A DNA stretch of 55,942 bases from RGIG4608 sp051867875 (GCA_051867875.1 JBJDZG010000018.1:1-55942), one strand, 5' to 3'. Positions 15,256-24,677 are shown, numbered from the stretch's first letter. The notes: generated by a model from the letters alone, not told the origin. Translations and numbers: made by a program.

Positions 15256-16545
15256 TTACTGGCTCCTGACCTCTTGCTCCTTCGGTGCTTTGAGAATCTT
15301 GAAAATCTCCTCGGCGGCAAGGCGCGCCTTGCAGACGACCTCGGGGTGCTCCGTCGGCATCGCGTAATAGAGCGCACGGCTATTTCCGATTCCGATAACG
15401 TCGCCGAGCGTATACCAATAGAAATCCGAGTTCAGAGTATACATTGAAATTGATTTCTGATAATAGTCGAGCTTGCCGTCGCAACCTGTAAGGTGAATAC
15501 CGTCAAAGCCGTGAGTCAGCCTGCCCGAGCCCGTCTTGTAAACGCCCTTTGTGTTGACTATCATATAGATATCAACGGGCACGTCGAAGCCGTATTTGCC
15601 CTCTCTTATCTCCTCGCGGACGCACTCGCGCTCCCAGGCGTACCAGTCGGGCACGTGATTGAATTCGGTTTCTCCCTCAGTCGCCTTCAAAAAGCCGTTT
15701 TCGGTCAGCTCCCACGACTTGCCGCACTCACCGCAGGTGATATGTATGCCCTTTCCAACCGTTTTGCCCTCTGCTTTGCAGTGCGGGCACTTGTAAAGAA
15801 TCCTGTGAAGTCCGTCGGCGCGGAAGGGCTCGTCGATGACGACGCCGTTCTCCTGCTGCCAGCGGAAGCCGTCAAACGAGAACTCGCGGTTGATAACATC
15901 CCCGATTTCCTCAACGCTCATCCGTGCAATCTGCTCTGCGGAGAGCACGTAGCGAAGCTCTGCGGAAACCTTGATTTTTCTGTTCTGCAAATTGTTGTAA
16001 AGCGGGTCGCGCAAAAACGCTCCGAATGTTTCAAACATACAGAAGGGCACGCCGAGGCGCTTGACCAGGGGTGCTAAGGACGAGGGCATCGTCGTTTTCG
16101 TTCCGTCGAAGGTGTAGCCCGCCTCGGGGTACATAAGAACGGACGTTTTGAGCTCCTCCAAGCAGTAATTTATATCCTTGATAAGCTGAATATCCGCAAC
16201 GAATTTTCTCGTTGGGAAGCAACCTATCTGACGGAGAAGCCACTCCCTGCCGATGAACGCGTCGAGCGTCGTTACGGTGTTGACCTTTCTCGGCCAGAGG
16301 CTGTAATAAGCGATTTCAAGGTCAAGAAAGCTCGAATGATTCATAAGAATCAAGGCAGGCTCGTCCTTGCCGAGCTTTTCCATTCCGACCTCGCGGAAGG
16401 AATATCCCGTTTTGAGCAAGTCGGGAATGGACACGAGCCTTGTTAGCGTCTGAAAGAGCATCGTCGGCTTTTTGGGCTTGCGGTATTTCGGCACTTCCAT
16501 CGCCATTATTTCGTCGTAGTCCTTGATTACGTTTTTTATTTTCAT
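15256..16545 (-). CDS. PlsC-type acyltransferase with C-terminal zinc ribbon
   Basis: A 429-residue protein whose first half is a 1-acylglycerol-phosphate acyltransferase-like domain: the HX4D motif NHSSFLDLE near residue 74 and the substrate-site block YPEAGYTFDGT near 145. Typical PlsC proteins have about 240 residues. Here a zinc ribbon (CPHC...CGEC, near residues 258-280) and a further 150-residue region follow, including YMIVNTKGVYKTGSGRLTHG and YWYTLGDVIGIG. There is no strong transmembrane segment, so membrane association would be peripheral. ATG 16545 is preceded by AAAGGTTGG. It is divergent from dapF. A role in glycerolipid synthesis is likely; the tail's role is unknown. Confidence 0.83.
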   Translation of the reverse strand: MKIKNVIKDYDEIMAMEVPKYRKPKKPTMLFQTLTRLVSIPDLLKTGYSFREVGMEKLGKDEPALILMNHSSFLDLEIAYYSLWPRKVNTVTTLDAFIGREWLLRQIGCFPTRKFVADIQLIKDINYCLEELKTSVLMYPEAGYTFDGTKTTMPSSLAPLVKRLGVPFCMFETFGAFLRDPLYNNLQNRKIKVSAELRYVLSAEQIARMSVEEIGDVINREFSFDGFRWQQENGVVIDEPFRADGLHRILYKCPHCKAEGKTVGKGIHITCGECGKSWELTENGFLKATEGETEFNHVPDWYAWERECVREEIREGKYGFDVPVDIYMIVNTKGVYKTGSGRLTHGFDGIHLTGCDGKLDYYQKSISMYTLNSDFYWYTLGDVIGIGNSRALYYAMPTEHPEVVCKARLAAEEIFKILKAPKEQEVRSQ

Positions 16546-16674
16546 AAATTCAATCCAACCTTTGTCAATATTTTTTCTGTAACATAGACTGTTTAAGGAT
16601 AGTATAACATTATTTTTGTGCTTTTGCAACATATTTTTTACAGAAATGAAATGATTCGGCGCGGGGGAGAAATT

Positions 16675-17472
16675 ATGAAACTGAATTTTTACAAAATGCA
16701 CGGCTGCGGTAACGACTATATTTTCGTTGACAGACTTGGGCTCGGAGAGCTTCACGGGGCGGAAGCTCTGGCAAAAAAGCTCTCAAAAAGGCATTTTTCG
16801 GTGGGCTCGGACGGGCTCGTGCTGATACTTCCCTCCCAGGCCGCACACGCGAAAATGAGAATTTTCAACGCCGACGGAAGCGAGGGCGCCATGTGCGGAA
16901 ACGCTCTGCGGTGCGTCGGGAAACTGCTCTACGAGAGCGGTTTTGTGAAAAAAAGCCGCATAAAAATCGAAACGGCGAGCGGTGTGCGCGACGTTTTTCT
17001 GTTCGTAAAGGACGGAAAAGTGGGAGCGGTTACGGCGAGCATGGGCGAAGGCAAGGTGCGAGATGGCACAGAAAGCCACCTCGGGCTCGATTTTCACGCC
17101 GCAAACGTCGGAAACGAGCACAGAGTCTGCTTTGTGGAGAACGCGGACGCGCTCGACGTTGAAAAATTGGGACGCGAGCTCACCTCTGCGGAGCATTTCG
17201 GGGACGGCGCGAACATCGAATTTTGCTCGCTTGTGAATGAAAATTGCCTGCGCGTGCGCGTTTTTGAGCGCGGAAGCGGTCTGACGCTCGCCTGCGGAAC
17301 GGGCGCGTGCGCCTCGGCACTCTGCGCTGTCAAAATGGGGCTCGTCAGCGCCGAAAAAAGCATCAAAATTCAAATGGACGGCGGTACGCTGACGGTGAAA
17401 ACAGACGAGAACGGGCTCGTTTTTCTCACGGGAGATGCTGAATTTGTTTTTGAAGGAGTGGTGGAAATATGA
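16675..17472 (+). CDS. dapF: Diaminopimelate epimerase
   Basis: A 265-residue PLP-independent epimerase that converts LL- to meso-diaminopimelate for peptidoglycan and lysine. Both catalytic cysteines are visible: MCGNALRC near residue 73 and LACGTGACAS near residue 206. The N terminus FYKMHGCGNDYIFVD is the family signature. ATG 16675 follows GGGGGAGA. The stop overlaps the dapL start by four bases (ATGA), so the two steps are translationally coupled. Confidence 0.96.
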   Translation: MKLNFYKMHGCGNDYIFVDRLGLGELHGAEALAKKLSKRHFSVGSDGLVLILPSQAAHAKMRIFNADGSEGAMCGNALRCVGKLLYESGFVKKSRIKIETASGVRDVFLFVKDGKVGAVTASMGEGKVRDGTESHLGLDFHAANVGNEHRVCFVENADALDVEKLGRELTSAEHFGDGANIEFCSLVNENCLRVRVFERGSGLTLACGTGACASALCAVKMGLVSAEKSIKIQMDGGTLTVKTDENGLVFLTGDAEFVFEGVVEI

Positions 17473-18839
17473 GAATTTTTGCAAATTCCAACTTCAAAAA
17501 GCTTGATAATAACTATCTTTTTGCACAAATTGCCGAGAGAGTGGGGGAATATACCAAAAATCACGCAAATGCGGACATTATCTCGCTCGGCGTCGGCGAC
17601 GTAACGCTCCCGCTCGCGGACTGCGTAATCGAAGCTATGCAGCTTGCAGTTGCAGAAATGGGTAAGGATGGTTCTTTTCGGGGTTATTCGCCCGCTTTCG
17701 GATACGATTTTTTGAGAAAATCCGTCGCCGATTACTACAAAAATCGAGGTATCGCAACCGATGCGTGCGAAATTTACATAAGCGACGGCGCAAAGAGCGA
17801 CATTGCGGACCTCGGCGACATTCTCGGCGCAAACGAGGTGCTTTTGCCCTCGCCTGTCTACCCCGTATACCTAGACAGCGCGCTGATTTCGGGACGGCGC
17901 GTGCGCTTTTTGCGCGGCGACGAGAGCAATTCCTTTCTCCCCACTCCCGAAAATTCTCCCGCGCGGGCTTTCGAGCGTGCGAGTGAGCCGACTCGCAGAT
18001 TTTCGGGCAATTCAACGCGCATTTCCGCTCCCGCGCGCGTCCAAAACCCCAAAAATTTGCCCCTCAAGCCCTTCGTCATCTATCTCTGCTCGCCGAACAA
18101 CCCCACGGGTGCTGTTTATACGAGAGAAATGCTCCGAAAATGGGTGGATTTTGCGCTCGCCGGCGGCTCACTCATCATTTTCGACTGCGCCTACGAGGCG
18201 TATATCCGCGACGCGGAGCTTCCGCGCTCGATTTTTGAAATCGACGGCGCGCGCGATTGCGCCATTGAGATAGGTTCGTTTTCAAAAATGGCGGGCTTTA
18301 CGGGCGTGCGGTGCGGTTGGACGGTCATTCCGCACACGTTGAAGGCACACGACGGAACGGCACTTCATAAGCTTTGGGAAAGGCGGCAGGAAACCCGCCG
18401 AAACGGCGTTTCGTACGTTTCCCAGCGCGCTGCCGAGGCGGCGCTCTCGCCCGACGGACTGAAACAAAACCGCGAAAAAATCGACTATTATATGGAAAAT
18501 GCCCGCGCCATCGCCTCGTTTTTGCGCGTGCACGGCGTGAATTTCCGGGGCGGCGACAACGCGCCGTACATCTGGCTAAAATGCCCCGACGGCATGACCT
18601 CGTGGGAATTTTTCGATTTTCTCCTTTCGCGCGCCGAGGTAGTCGGCACTCCCGGCGTCGGCTTCGGCGAGGGAATTTCGAGGCGCGGTTTGTACGGCGG
18701 AAATTCGGCACAGGGTATTCGCCTCGGCGGAGCGAATGCTTACTCTGCCCCGGCGGGCGAGGGCTATTTTCGCCTCACCGCCTTCGCCGCCCGCGAAAAC
18801 ACCGCCCGCGCCATCGAAAGGCTCAACCGTGTGTTTTGA
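17469..18839 (+). CDS. dapL: LL-diaminopimelate aminotransferase with two extra segments
   Basis: A 456-residue class I/II PLP aminotransferase that makes LL-diaminopimelate directly from tetrahydrodipicolinate, bypassing succinylated or acetylated intermediates. The internal aldimine lysine is Lys273 (IGSFSKMAGFTG); other signatures are ISLGVGDVTLPL, LPSPVYPVY and CSPNNPTGA. The family usually has about 400-410 residues. The excess lies in two insertions: about residues 153-200, rich in Pro, Ser and Arg, and about 403-430 (GLYGGNSAQGIRLGG and on). The reading frame stays open across both. Coupled to dapF by ATGA overlap, it gives a compact DapL-DapF route. Confidence 0.93.
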   Translation: MRIFANSNFKKLDNNYLFAQIAERVGEYTKNHANADIISLGVGDVTLPLADCVIEAMQLAVAEMGKDGSFRGYSPAFGYDFLRKSVADYYKNRGIATDACEIYISDGAKSDIADLGDILGANEVLLPSPVYPVYLDSALISGRRVRFLRGDESNSFLPTPENSPARAFERASEPTRRFSGNSTRISAPARVQNPKNLPLKPFVIYLCSPNNPTGAVYTREMLRKWVDFALAGGSLIIFDCAYEAYIRDAELPRSIFEIDGARDCAIEIGSFSKMAGFTGVRCGWTVIPHTLKAHDGTALHKLWERRQETRRNGVSYVSQRAAEAALSPDGLKQNREKIDYYMENARAIASFLRVHGVNFRGGDNAPYIWLKCPDGMTSWEFFDFLLSRAEVVGTPGVGFGEGISRRGLYGGNSAQGIRLGGANAYSAPAGEGYFRLTAFAARENTARAIERLNRVF

Positions 18840-18867
18840 AATAAATTCATTCTTCTGTAAAATTATA

Positions 18868-18896
18868 TTTACAAATCGCACAGTCGGTGCTATAAT
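18868..18896 (+). promoter_or_regulatory. Promoter of the first leucine-rich-repeat gene
   Basis: TTTACA at 18868-18873, a 17-bp spacer, TATAAT at 18891-18896. Confidence 0.85.
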
Positions 18897-18929
18897 GGAT
18901 TATTAATAAACATACGAGAGGAGAAGATT

Positions 18930-20633
18930 ATGAAAAAATCGACGTTAATTATCATTATCGTAGCGGCAGTAGCGCTCATCGGCATCACCGTTGGCGGGAT
19001 TATTCTCATAAACAGGGACTCCGACGGCACAACGACGACCACTACGACAACGTCTGCGACTACGACGAACCGCAATTCAGGCGAAAATCCGCCCGCGGAC
19101 GAATCTGTTGTTCTTAAGTTTACATTGAACGATGACGGAGAAACATACAGCGTAACGGGAATCGGCACTTGCAAAGATGCGGATATCGTAATTCCCGAAA
19201 CCTACGAAGGAAAACCCGTAACGAGCATTGGCGATGATGCATTCTACGACTGTGACGGGCTCACAAGCATAACAATCCCCGACAGCGTAACGAGTATTGG
19301 GCATAGTGCGTTCTGTGGTTGCAGCGGACTTACAAGTATAACAATACCCGCTGGCGTAACGAGCATCGGCGAGAGGGTGTTCGAAAGCTGTATCGGACTT
19401 GAAAGCATCACCGTTTCGGTTGGCAACCCCGTATATCACAGTGCAGGCGACTGTTTGATTGAAACCGAAAGCAAAACGTTGATTGCAGGCTGTAAAAACA
19501 GCGAAATTCCCTACGACGGAAGCGTAACGAGCATCGGCTTTGGTGCGCTTTACGGTTGCAGAGAACTTACAAGCATAACAATCCCCGACACAGTAACGAG
19601 TATAGGCGAGAGGGCGTTCTCCGGCTGTACCGGACTTGCAAGCGTAACAATTCCCGACAGCGTAACGAGCATCGGCAATTATGCGTTTTGGGGCTGTTAC
19701 GAACTTAAAAGCATAACAATCCCCGACAACGTAACGAGTATCGGCGATTATGCGTTCTTCGGTTGTAGCGGACTTGAAAGCATCACCGTTTCGGTTGGTA
19801 ACACCGTATATCGCGGTGCGGGCAACTGTTTGATTGAAACTGAAAGCAAAACGCTGATTGCAGGCTGTAAAAACAGCGTAATTCCCGATGACGGAAGCGT
19901 AACGAGTATCGGCGAAAGGGCGTTCTACGGCTGTACCGGACTTACAGGCGTAACAATTCCCGACAGCGTAACAAGTATCGGCAATTATGCATTCTACGGT
20001 TGTAGCGAACTTACAAGCGTAACAATTCCTGACGGCGTAACGAGTGTCGGCAATTATGCGTTTTCCTTCTGTAGCGGACTTACAAGCATAACGATACCCG
20101 ACAGTGTAACGAGCGTCGGCTTCAGTGCATTCTACGGCTGTCGCAGACTTACAAGCGTAACAATCGGCAGTGGCGTAACGAGTATCGAATGTGAAACATT
20201 CGCATACTGTAGCGCACTTACGAGCATAACAATCGGCAGCGGCGTAACGAGTATCGCCTCTGATGCGTTCGACGGCTGTTTTAACATTCAATTCAACGTT
20301 TATGACAATGCGTTGTATTTGGGCAATCCGTCAAATCCCTATCATGCCCTTATAAAAGCGGTCAATAAAGATATAATTTATTGTGAAATCAATGAGAACA
20401 CCAAAACAATTGCAAATTATGCGTTCGACGGCTTTGAGGAACTTACAAGCGTAACAATACCCAACAGCGTAACGAGTATCGGAAATTATGCGTTAAACTG
20501 GTGTTACAGACTCACCGATATCTACTACAACGGAACAATAGCCGAGTGGAATGCAATCGAAAAGTATAGTTATTGGAACAAAAATACAGGCAACTACACA
20601 ATCCACTGCACCGACGGAGATATAGAAAAATAA
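18930..20633 (+). CDS. BspA-like leucine-rich-repeat surface protein (signal-anchored)
   Basis: A 567-residue exported protein. A short charged start and one hydrophobic helix (LIIIIVAAVALIGITVGGII, about residues 5-24) anchor it, followed by a Thr-rich linker, a small domain (LKFTLNDDGETYSVTGIG) and some 14 LRR_5 repeats of about 23 residues with the pattern LTSITIPDSVTSIGDYAFYGC. The last 40 residues form a cap (DIYYNGTIAEWNAI...). Such proteins bind host or bacterial surfaces or act as anchored scaffolds. Start ATG 18930 follows AGAGGAG. A near-identical architecture recurs at 27144-29795. I see no sortase motif. Confidence 0.88.
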   Translation: MKKSTLIIIIVAAVALIGITVGGIILINRDSDGTTTTTTTTSATTTNRNSGENPPADESVVLKFTLNDDGETYSVTGIGTCKDADIVIPETYEGKPVTSIGDDAFYDCDGLTSITIPDSVTSIGHSAFCGCSGLTSITIPAGVTSIGERVFESCIGLESITVSVGNPVYHSAGDCLIETESKTLIAGCKNSEIPYDGSVTSIGFGALYGCRELTSITIPDTVTSIGERAFSGCTGLASVTIPDSVTSIGNYAFWGCYELKSITIPDNVTSIGDYAFFGCSGLESITVSVGNTVYRGAGNCLIETESKTLIAGCKNSVIPDDGSVTSIGERAFYGCTGLTGVTIPDSVTSIGNYAFYGCSELTSVTIPDGVTSVGNYAFSFCSGLTSITIPDSVTSVGFSAFYGCRRLTSVTIGSGVTSIECETFAYCSALTSITIGSGVTSIASDAFDGCFNIQFNVYDNALYLGNPSNPYHALIKAVNKDIIYCEINENTKTIANYAFDGFEELTSVTIPNSVTSIGNYALNWCYRLTDIYYNGTIAEWNAIEKYSYWNKNTGNYTIHCTDGDIEK

Positions 20634-20639
20634 GTGAAA

Positions 20640-20760
20640 TAAATCCCTCTCGGGATTTGTGAAATGAAGCCCTCGCGCGCGTGAAACGCGCTTTCGGCTT
20701 CGTGAAATACGCCTATTGCGTGTGAAATACACCTTCGGTGTAGCGCAGAATTGCGGTTTC
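20640..20760 (+). repeat. Array of short GTGAAAT-hairpin units
   Basis: Directly after the leucine-rich-repeat gene, the heptamer GTGAAAT (or close) recurs about every 20-30 bases, each time followed by a small inverted repeat such as AATCCCTCTCGGGATT, GCGCGCGTGAAACGCGC or CACCTTCGGTG. Comparable shorter arrays follow the second leucine-rich-repeat gene (29790-29845) and the RNase M5-like gene (51886-51935). Confidence 0.7.
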
Positions 20761-20826
20761 AACCGCGCCAAAGCATCCATCCGATTAGTGAGCCTTGGAC
20801 ATTCCAACCCGAACACATAACATGAA

Positions 20827-20860
20827 ATCCGACCTATGATCGCAAAATCATAGGTCGGAT
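20827..20860. terminator. Perfect 14-bp inverted repeat between convergent genes
   Basis: ATCCGACCTATGAT (20827-20840) pairs with its complement at 20847-20860. It separates the convergent leucine-rich-repeat and amidase genes. T tracts are weak on both strands. Its loop edge holds one of the few GATC sites in the window. Confidence 0.55.
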
Positions 20861-20925
20861 AACTATTTTACGAAGTCTTGCCGAAATTCGGAGCGGTAAA
20901 TTTTGAGTGTTTTGCTCTGCGGTTA

Positions 20926-21624
20926 TTAAACGGACGGGGGCTCGGGTGTCGGCGTTGGAGCAGGAGTAGGAGTTGGAGTAGGAGTCGGCGCAGGTGCGGG
21001 CATCGGTTCGGGCAGAATCTGCGGTGCGGGGCACTCGTTCGGCTCGTAAAAGGTAAGCTTGGGGGGCAGCGCCGTAGCGCCAATGAGGTCCTCAAAGGCA
21101 GTCGGGCACTCCGTAAGCTCGATATTTACGCCGTCAATGTGAATAAACCGCTCAAATGAATAATTATACGTTGACAGAGGGCGGTCGAGCGCATCATTTG
21201 ACTGCGCGGAAACGAGAATATCGCCGTCCGAAAAGCCCGTAACAAGCAGTGAATGATAAAAAACGCCCTGCGCATTTCCAAGCTGAACGACGTCCCCGAG
21301 AGTTACTCTCTCACGCGAAACTTCTCTGCCGTACGGACCGACGCGCGCAGGCGCGGGAGCAAATCCGCCGAGCCCCAAAAGGAACTCGTAAAGCTCACGA
21401 ACGCCCGTCCACGAAGGGCTTCTGTCGTCAAGCGAAACGTAATACCAACCGAAGGTTTCCGTCGGATTCATCGCAAGAGAGCCCGCGAGCAAGCTCTGCG
21501 AAACGAAATTCGTGCAGTTTCCGCCCCCGCCCGTGAAGTCATAAAACAGCGGATTTCTGGACAGCGCCCACGTCCGTGCATACTCAAGCGCACCTTGCAC
21601 GTTATACGGCTTTGAAATTATCAT
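20926..21624 (-). CDS. Amidase-domain (Amidase_6-type) protein with Pro-Thr tail
   Basis: A 232-residue protein. Residues 1-170 resemble the putative amidase domain family (PF12671): GGGGNCTNFVSQSLLAG near residue 33 with the nucleophilic Cys, FGWYYV near 59, and YHSLLVTGFSDGDILVSAQSND near 123 with the likely His. The tail (about 200-228) is an alternating Pro-Thr-Ala stretch, typical of a flexible wall or surface linker, but no signal peptide is evident. ATG 21624 follows GGGAGGGG. A cell-wall or sporulation-related peptidase role is plausible. Confidence 0.8.
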   Translation of the reverse strand: MIISKPYNVQGALEYARTWALSRNPLFYDFTGGGGNCTNFVSQSLLAGSLAMNPTETFGWYYVSLDDRSPSWTGVRELYEFLLGLGGFAPAPARVGPYGREVSRERVTLGDVVQLGNAQGVFYHSLLVTGFSDGDILVSAQSNDALDRPLSTYNYSFERFIHIDGVNIELTECPTAFEDLIGATALPPKLTFYEPNECPAPQILPEPMPAPAPTPTPTPTPAPTPTPEPPSV

Positions 21625-21764
21625 ATTCCCCTCCCAAAAATGAATTTTTATTCATAATATTATATGCCAAATCTATCAAAGAGGTTAAAAATCGAGTGCT
21701 CGCAACGCCGATTTTTTCCGCTGCGCGCGGGGCAAAACACCCGTTTGAACGCGGTGTATGCACA

Positions 21765-22345
21765 ATCACCGTAGGGGGCGACGTCCTCGACGCCCCGCCT
21801 CGCATTCGCACGGATGCACGCGCAACAACCGTGGGGACCGGAGTCCTCGACGGTCCGTTTTCGACGCAAACAACATAATTGCCGTAAAAATCATTTAATT
21901 GTTTGATATGTTTCCACACGTCAACAATTCTATGTTTTTCGGGGCGTCGAGGACGTCGCCCCCTACGGAGTATAATCAAAATTCCAAACGTAGCAAAAAA
22001 ATTATAATGGGCGCGCGAGGGTTTGTTTGCTATCAATAGACGTGAAGATACCGAAGCTTGATAGCCGCTTTTTCTCTGCAAGCGTAGGCGCAGAGAAAAA
22101 GCTAACAAAAAGAGACGCCGAGCGAGAGTTTCGCTCTCTGCGGAGAGCGAGGCGGGGCTACGAGCCCCACCGCCCGCGCCGCCTTTTGCAAAAGGCGGGC
22201 GAAAACAATCGCTTGGGTGCTGTGCGAACACAACAACCGTAGGGGGCGACGTCCTCGACGCCCCGCCTCGCATTCGCACGGCGCACGCGCAACAACCGTA
22301 GGGACCGGCGTCCCGACGGTCCGTTTTCGACGCAAACAAAATATT
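21765..22345 (+). repeat. R1-R2 composite element with extra hairpin units
   Basis: A hairpin unit lies at 21770-21798, R1 at 21829-21968, R2 at about 22006-22222, then two more units at 22237-22265 and 22297-22322; the last has lost one base. No gene is seen between the amidase start and the sigK stop. Confidence 0.85.
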
Positions 22346-22347
22346 CC

Positions 22348-23034
22348 TCACCCTTTAAGCTTCTCCCTCAGCTTTTCGAGCGCGCTTTTTTCGATTCGGC
22401 TGACGTACGAGCGCGAGATACCGAGGCGCTCGGCAATTTCCTTTTGCGTAAAGCTCTCTCCGAGTCCGAAAAGTCCGTAGCGCATCGTGATTATCTGCCT
22501 TTCGCGCTCACCGAGCTCGCTGCGCACAAGGCGCAGGGCGCGCTCTATCCGATTTTTCCTGTCGAGGTCTTCCCAGAGGTCCTCATTCGTGGAGATGATA
22601 TCCATATAAGTCAGCGGGTTTCCGTCGCGGTCGATATCGATTGTTTCGCCGAGCGACACCTCTCCCACGCTCTTTTTGCGCGAGCGGAAAAACATTAAAA
22701 TTTCATTTTGAATACACCTTGACGCGTAGGTGGCGAAGCGGACGTTGGAATCGGGCCGGAAGGTATCGACCGCCTTGACAAGCCCTATCGTGCCGATGCT
22801 GTTCAAGTCGTCGGTGTCGCCCGAGGAGCTGTAATATTTACGCACGATATGGGAAACGAGGCGCAAATTATGCAAAATGAGCTTTTCCCGCGCGCTCTCG
22901 TTGCCCGCCCTTGCAAGCACGAAATTCTCGTGCTCCTCTTCTGCCGACAGCGGCGGCGGAAATTTGCTCGGATTTGCAACTCCTAAAATCGCGTGATATA
23001 TGTGGAAAATCATCGTAAAGATTAAGGTAAGCAT
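22348..23034 (-). CDS. sigK: RNA polymerase sporulation sigma factor, pro-sigma-K type
   Basis: A 228-residue sigma-70-family factor. The first 20 or so residues are hydrophobic (MLTLIFTMIFHIYHAILG), matching the membrane-bound pro-sequence removed by SpoIVFB in pro-sigma-K. Region 2 contains EKLILHNLRLVSHIVRKY, DDLNSIGTIGLVKAVDTF and RFATYASRCIQNEILM; region 4 contains GESFTQKEIAERLGISRSYV and SRIEKSALEKL. ATG 23034 follows AGGAG. The gene is intact, with no skin-type element splitting it. It directs late mother-cell gene expression and, with spoIIE, supports endospore formation. Confidence 0.93.
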   Translation of the reverse strand: MLTLIFTMIFHIYHAILGVANPSKFPPPLSAEEEHENFVLARAGNESAREKLILHNLRLVSHIVRKYYSSSGDTDDLNSIGTIGLVKAVDTFRPDSNVRFATYASRCIQNEILMFFRSRKKSVGEVSLGETIDIDRDGNPLTYMDIISTNEDLWEDLDRKNRIERALRLVRSELGERERQIITMRYGLFGLGESFTQKEIAERLGISRSYVSRIEKSALEKLREKLKG

Positions 23035-23185
23035 AAAATTCTCCTTTTCTGTGGCGTTGGTTAATTCTATGCGAAAATTCCGACTTTTTGCTTGTACGGC
23101 GTCGAAAAAAACGAAATCGGGCGTTTGTTGCACTATCGGCAGGACGAAATTTGCGCGTCGCGCCGTTTTTCATTACAAATTTCTA

Positions 23186-23214
23186 TTGAAAATTACAAAA
23201 ATATGTGCTATAAT
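23186..23214 (+). promoter_or_regulatory. Promoter of the deoxynucleoside operon
   Basis: TTGAAA at 23186-23191, a 17-bp spacer, TATAAT at 23209-23214; about 58 bases of leader before deoC. Confidence 0.85.
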
Positions 23215-23278
23215 TGAGAATGGAGAACTACACACAGCTAAAAATATGTTAAAAATACACAAAAGGAAAGGAAGAATT

Positions 23279-23956
23279 ATGGAAATCAAAGAAATTCTAT
23301 CAAAGGTTGACCACACGCTTCTCGCTCAGGGCGCAACTTGGGCGGATATCAAGGCAATTTGCGACGACGGAATAAAATACGGCACTGCGTCCGTTTGTAT
23401 TCCTGCTTCGTTCGTAAAGAGAGCAAAAGAATACGTCGGTGAGCGCCTCAAAATATGCACCGTAATCGGCTTCCCCAACGGTTACAGCACGACTGCCGTA
23501 AAATGCTTTGAAACCGCCGACGCGGTAGCGAACGGTGCCGATGAAATCGATATGGTTATCAACATAGGCGACCTCAAAGACAAAAAATACGGCGAAATTC
23601 TCACGGAAATCAACGCCATCAAAGCTTCCTGCTCGGGCAAGCTCCTCAAAGTAATCATCGAAACCTGCTTGCTTACGGACGAGGAAAAAATCAAAATGTG
23701 TGAGATTGTTTCCGCTTCCGACGCGGACTATATCAAAACATCAACGGGCTTTTCGACTGCGGGTGCTACACGCCACGACGTCGAGCTCTTTGCAAAGCAC
23801 ACAACGAACGGCAAGAAAATCAAGGCAGCGGGCGGTATAGCCTCCATAGCCGACGCCGAAGATTTTATTAACCTCGGTGCAGAACGGCTCGGCACGAGCA
23901 GAATAGTAAAAATAGTTAAGACAGGAGAACAGAACAATGGCGACAGCTCATATTAA
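23279..23956 (+). CDS. deoC: Deoxyribose-phosphate aldolase
   Basis: A 225-residue class I aldolase cleaving 2-deoxyribose 5-phosphate to glyceraldehyde 3-phosphate and acetaldehyde. The Schiff-base residue is Lys153 in DYIKTSTGFST; other family marks are DHTLL, VIGFPNGYSTTAVK and GADEIDMVIN. ATG 23279 follows AAAGGAAAGGAAG. First gene of the deo cluster; its last 20 bases overlap the deoD start. Confidence 0.95.
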   Translation: MEIKEILSKVDHTLLAQGATWADIKAICDDGIKYGTASVCIPASFVKRAKEYVGERLKICTVIGFPNGYSTTAVKCFETADAVANGADEIDMVINIGDLKDKKYGEILTEINAIKASCSGKLLKVIIETCLLTDEEKIKMCEIVSASDADYIKTSTGFSTAGATRHDVELFAKHTTNGKKIKAAGGIASIADAEDFINLGAERLGTSRIVKIVKTGEQNNGDSSY

Positions 23957-24677
23957 AGCAGAAAAAGGCGATTTCGGCAAGACCGTGCTTATGCCCGGCG
24001 ACCCCCTTCGCGCAAAATTTATAGCAGAAAATTTCCTTGAAAATCCCGTTCTCGTCAATAACGTCCGCGGCGTTCAGGGATACACCGGCACGTACAAAGG
24101 TGTCAAGGTTTCCGTTATGGCGTCCGGTATGGGAATGCCCTCTATCGGCATATACTCCTTTGAGCTTTACAACTTTTTCGGAGTTGAAAATATTATGAGA
24201 ATCGGCTCTGCCGGCGCTCTCTGTGACGGCATTAAGCTCCGCGATATCGCTATCGGTATGGGCGCTTGCACGAACTCGAATTTCGCTTCCAATTTCGGGC
24301 TTCCCGGAACCTTCGCACCTATCGCGGACTGGGATATGCTCAAAATCTGCACGGACGTCGCAGAGGAAATGAAGCTCTCCTATAAGGTCGGCAATCTCCT
24401 CTCATCCGATACGTTCTACCGCGACGCTCCTCTGCTCGACGACGGCTCTCTCCCCGACTGTGAATGGGGCAAAAAAATGGGCGTTATGGTCGTTGAAATG
24501 GAAGCGGCGGCGCTCTATATGAACGCGGCACGCTACGGAAAACGCGCCCTCGCAATATGCACGGTTTCCGACCATCTTATCCGCCACGAGGCTCTTTCCG
24601 CCGAGGACAGACAAAACTCCTTTACCGAGATGATGACTCTCGCACTTGAAACAGCCGTAAGACTTGAAAATATTTAA
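23937..24677 (+). CDS. deoD: Purine-nucleoside phosphorylase, DeoD (hexameric) type
   Basis: A 246-residue phosphorylase that splits purine (deoxy)nucleosides into base and (deoxy)ribose 1-phosphate. Phosphate-binding GDPLRAKFIAE (21-31), MRIGSAGAL near residue 86, the substrate VEMEAAALY near 186 and the catalytic SDH near 210 are all in place. Its start lies inside deoC, with AGGAG in the overlap. It feeds deoxyribose 1-phosphate to DeoB. Confidence 0.95.
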   Translation: MATAHIKAEKGDFGKTVLMPGDPLRAKFIAENFLENPVLVNNVRGVQGYTGTYKGVKVSVMASGMGMPSIGIYSFELYNFFGVENIMRIGSAGALCDGIKLRDIAIGMGACTNSNFASNFGLPGTFAPIADWDMLKICTDVAEEMKLSYKVGNLLSSDTFYRDAPLLDDGSLPDCEWGKKMGVMVVEMEAAALYMNAARYGKRALAICTVSDHLIRHEALSAEDRQNSFTEMMTLALETAVRLENI

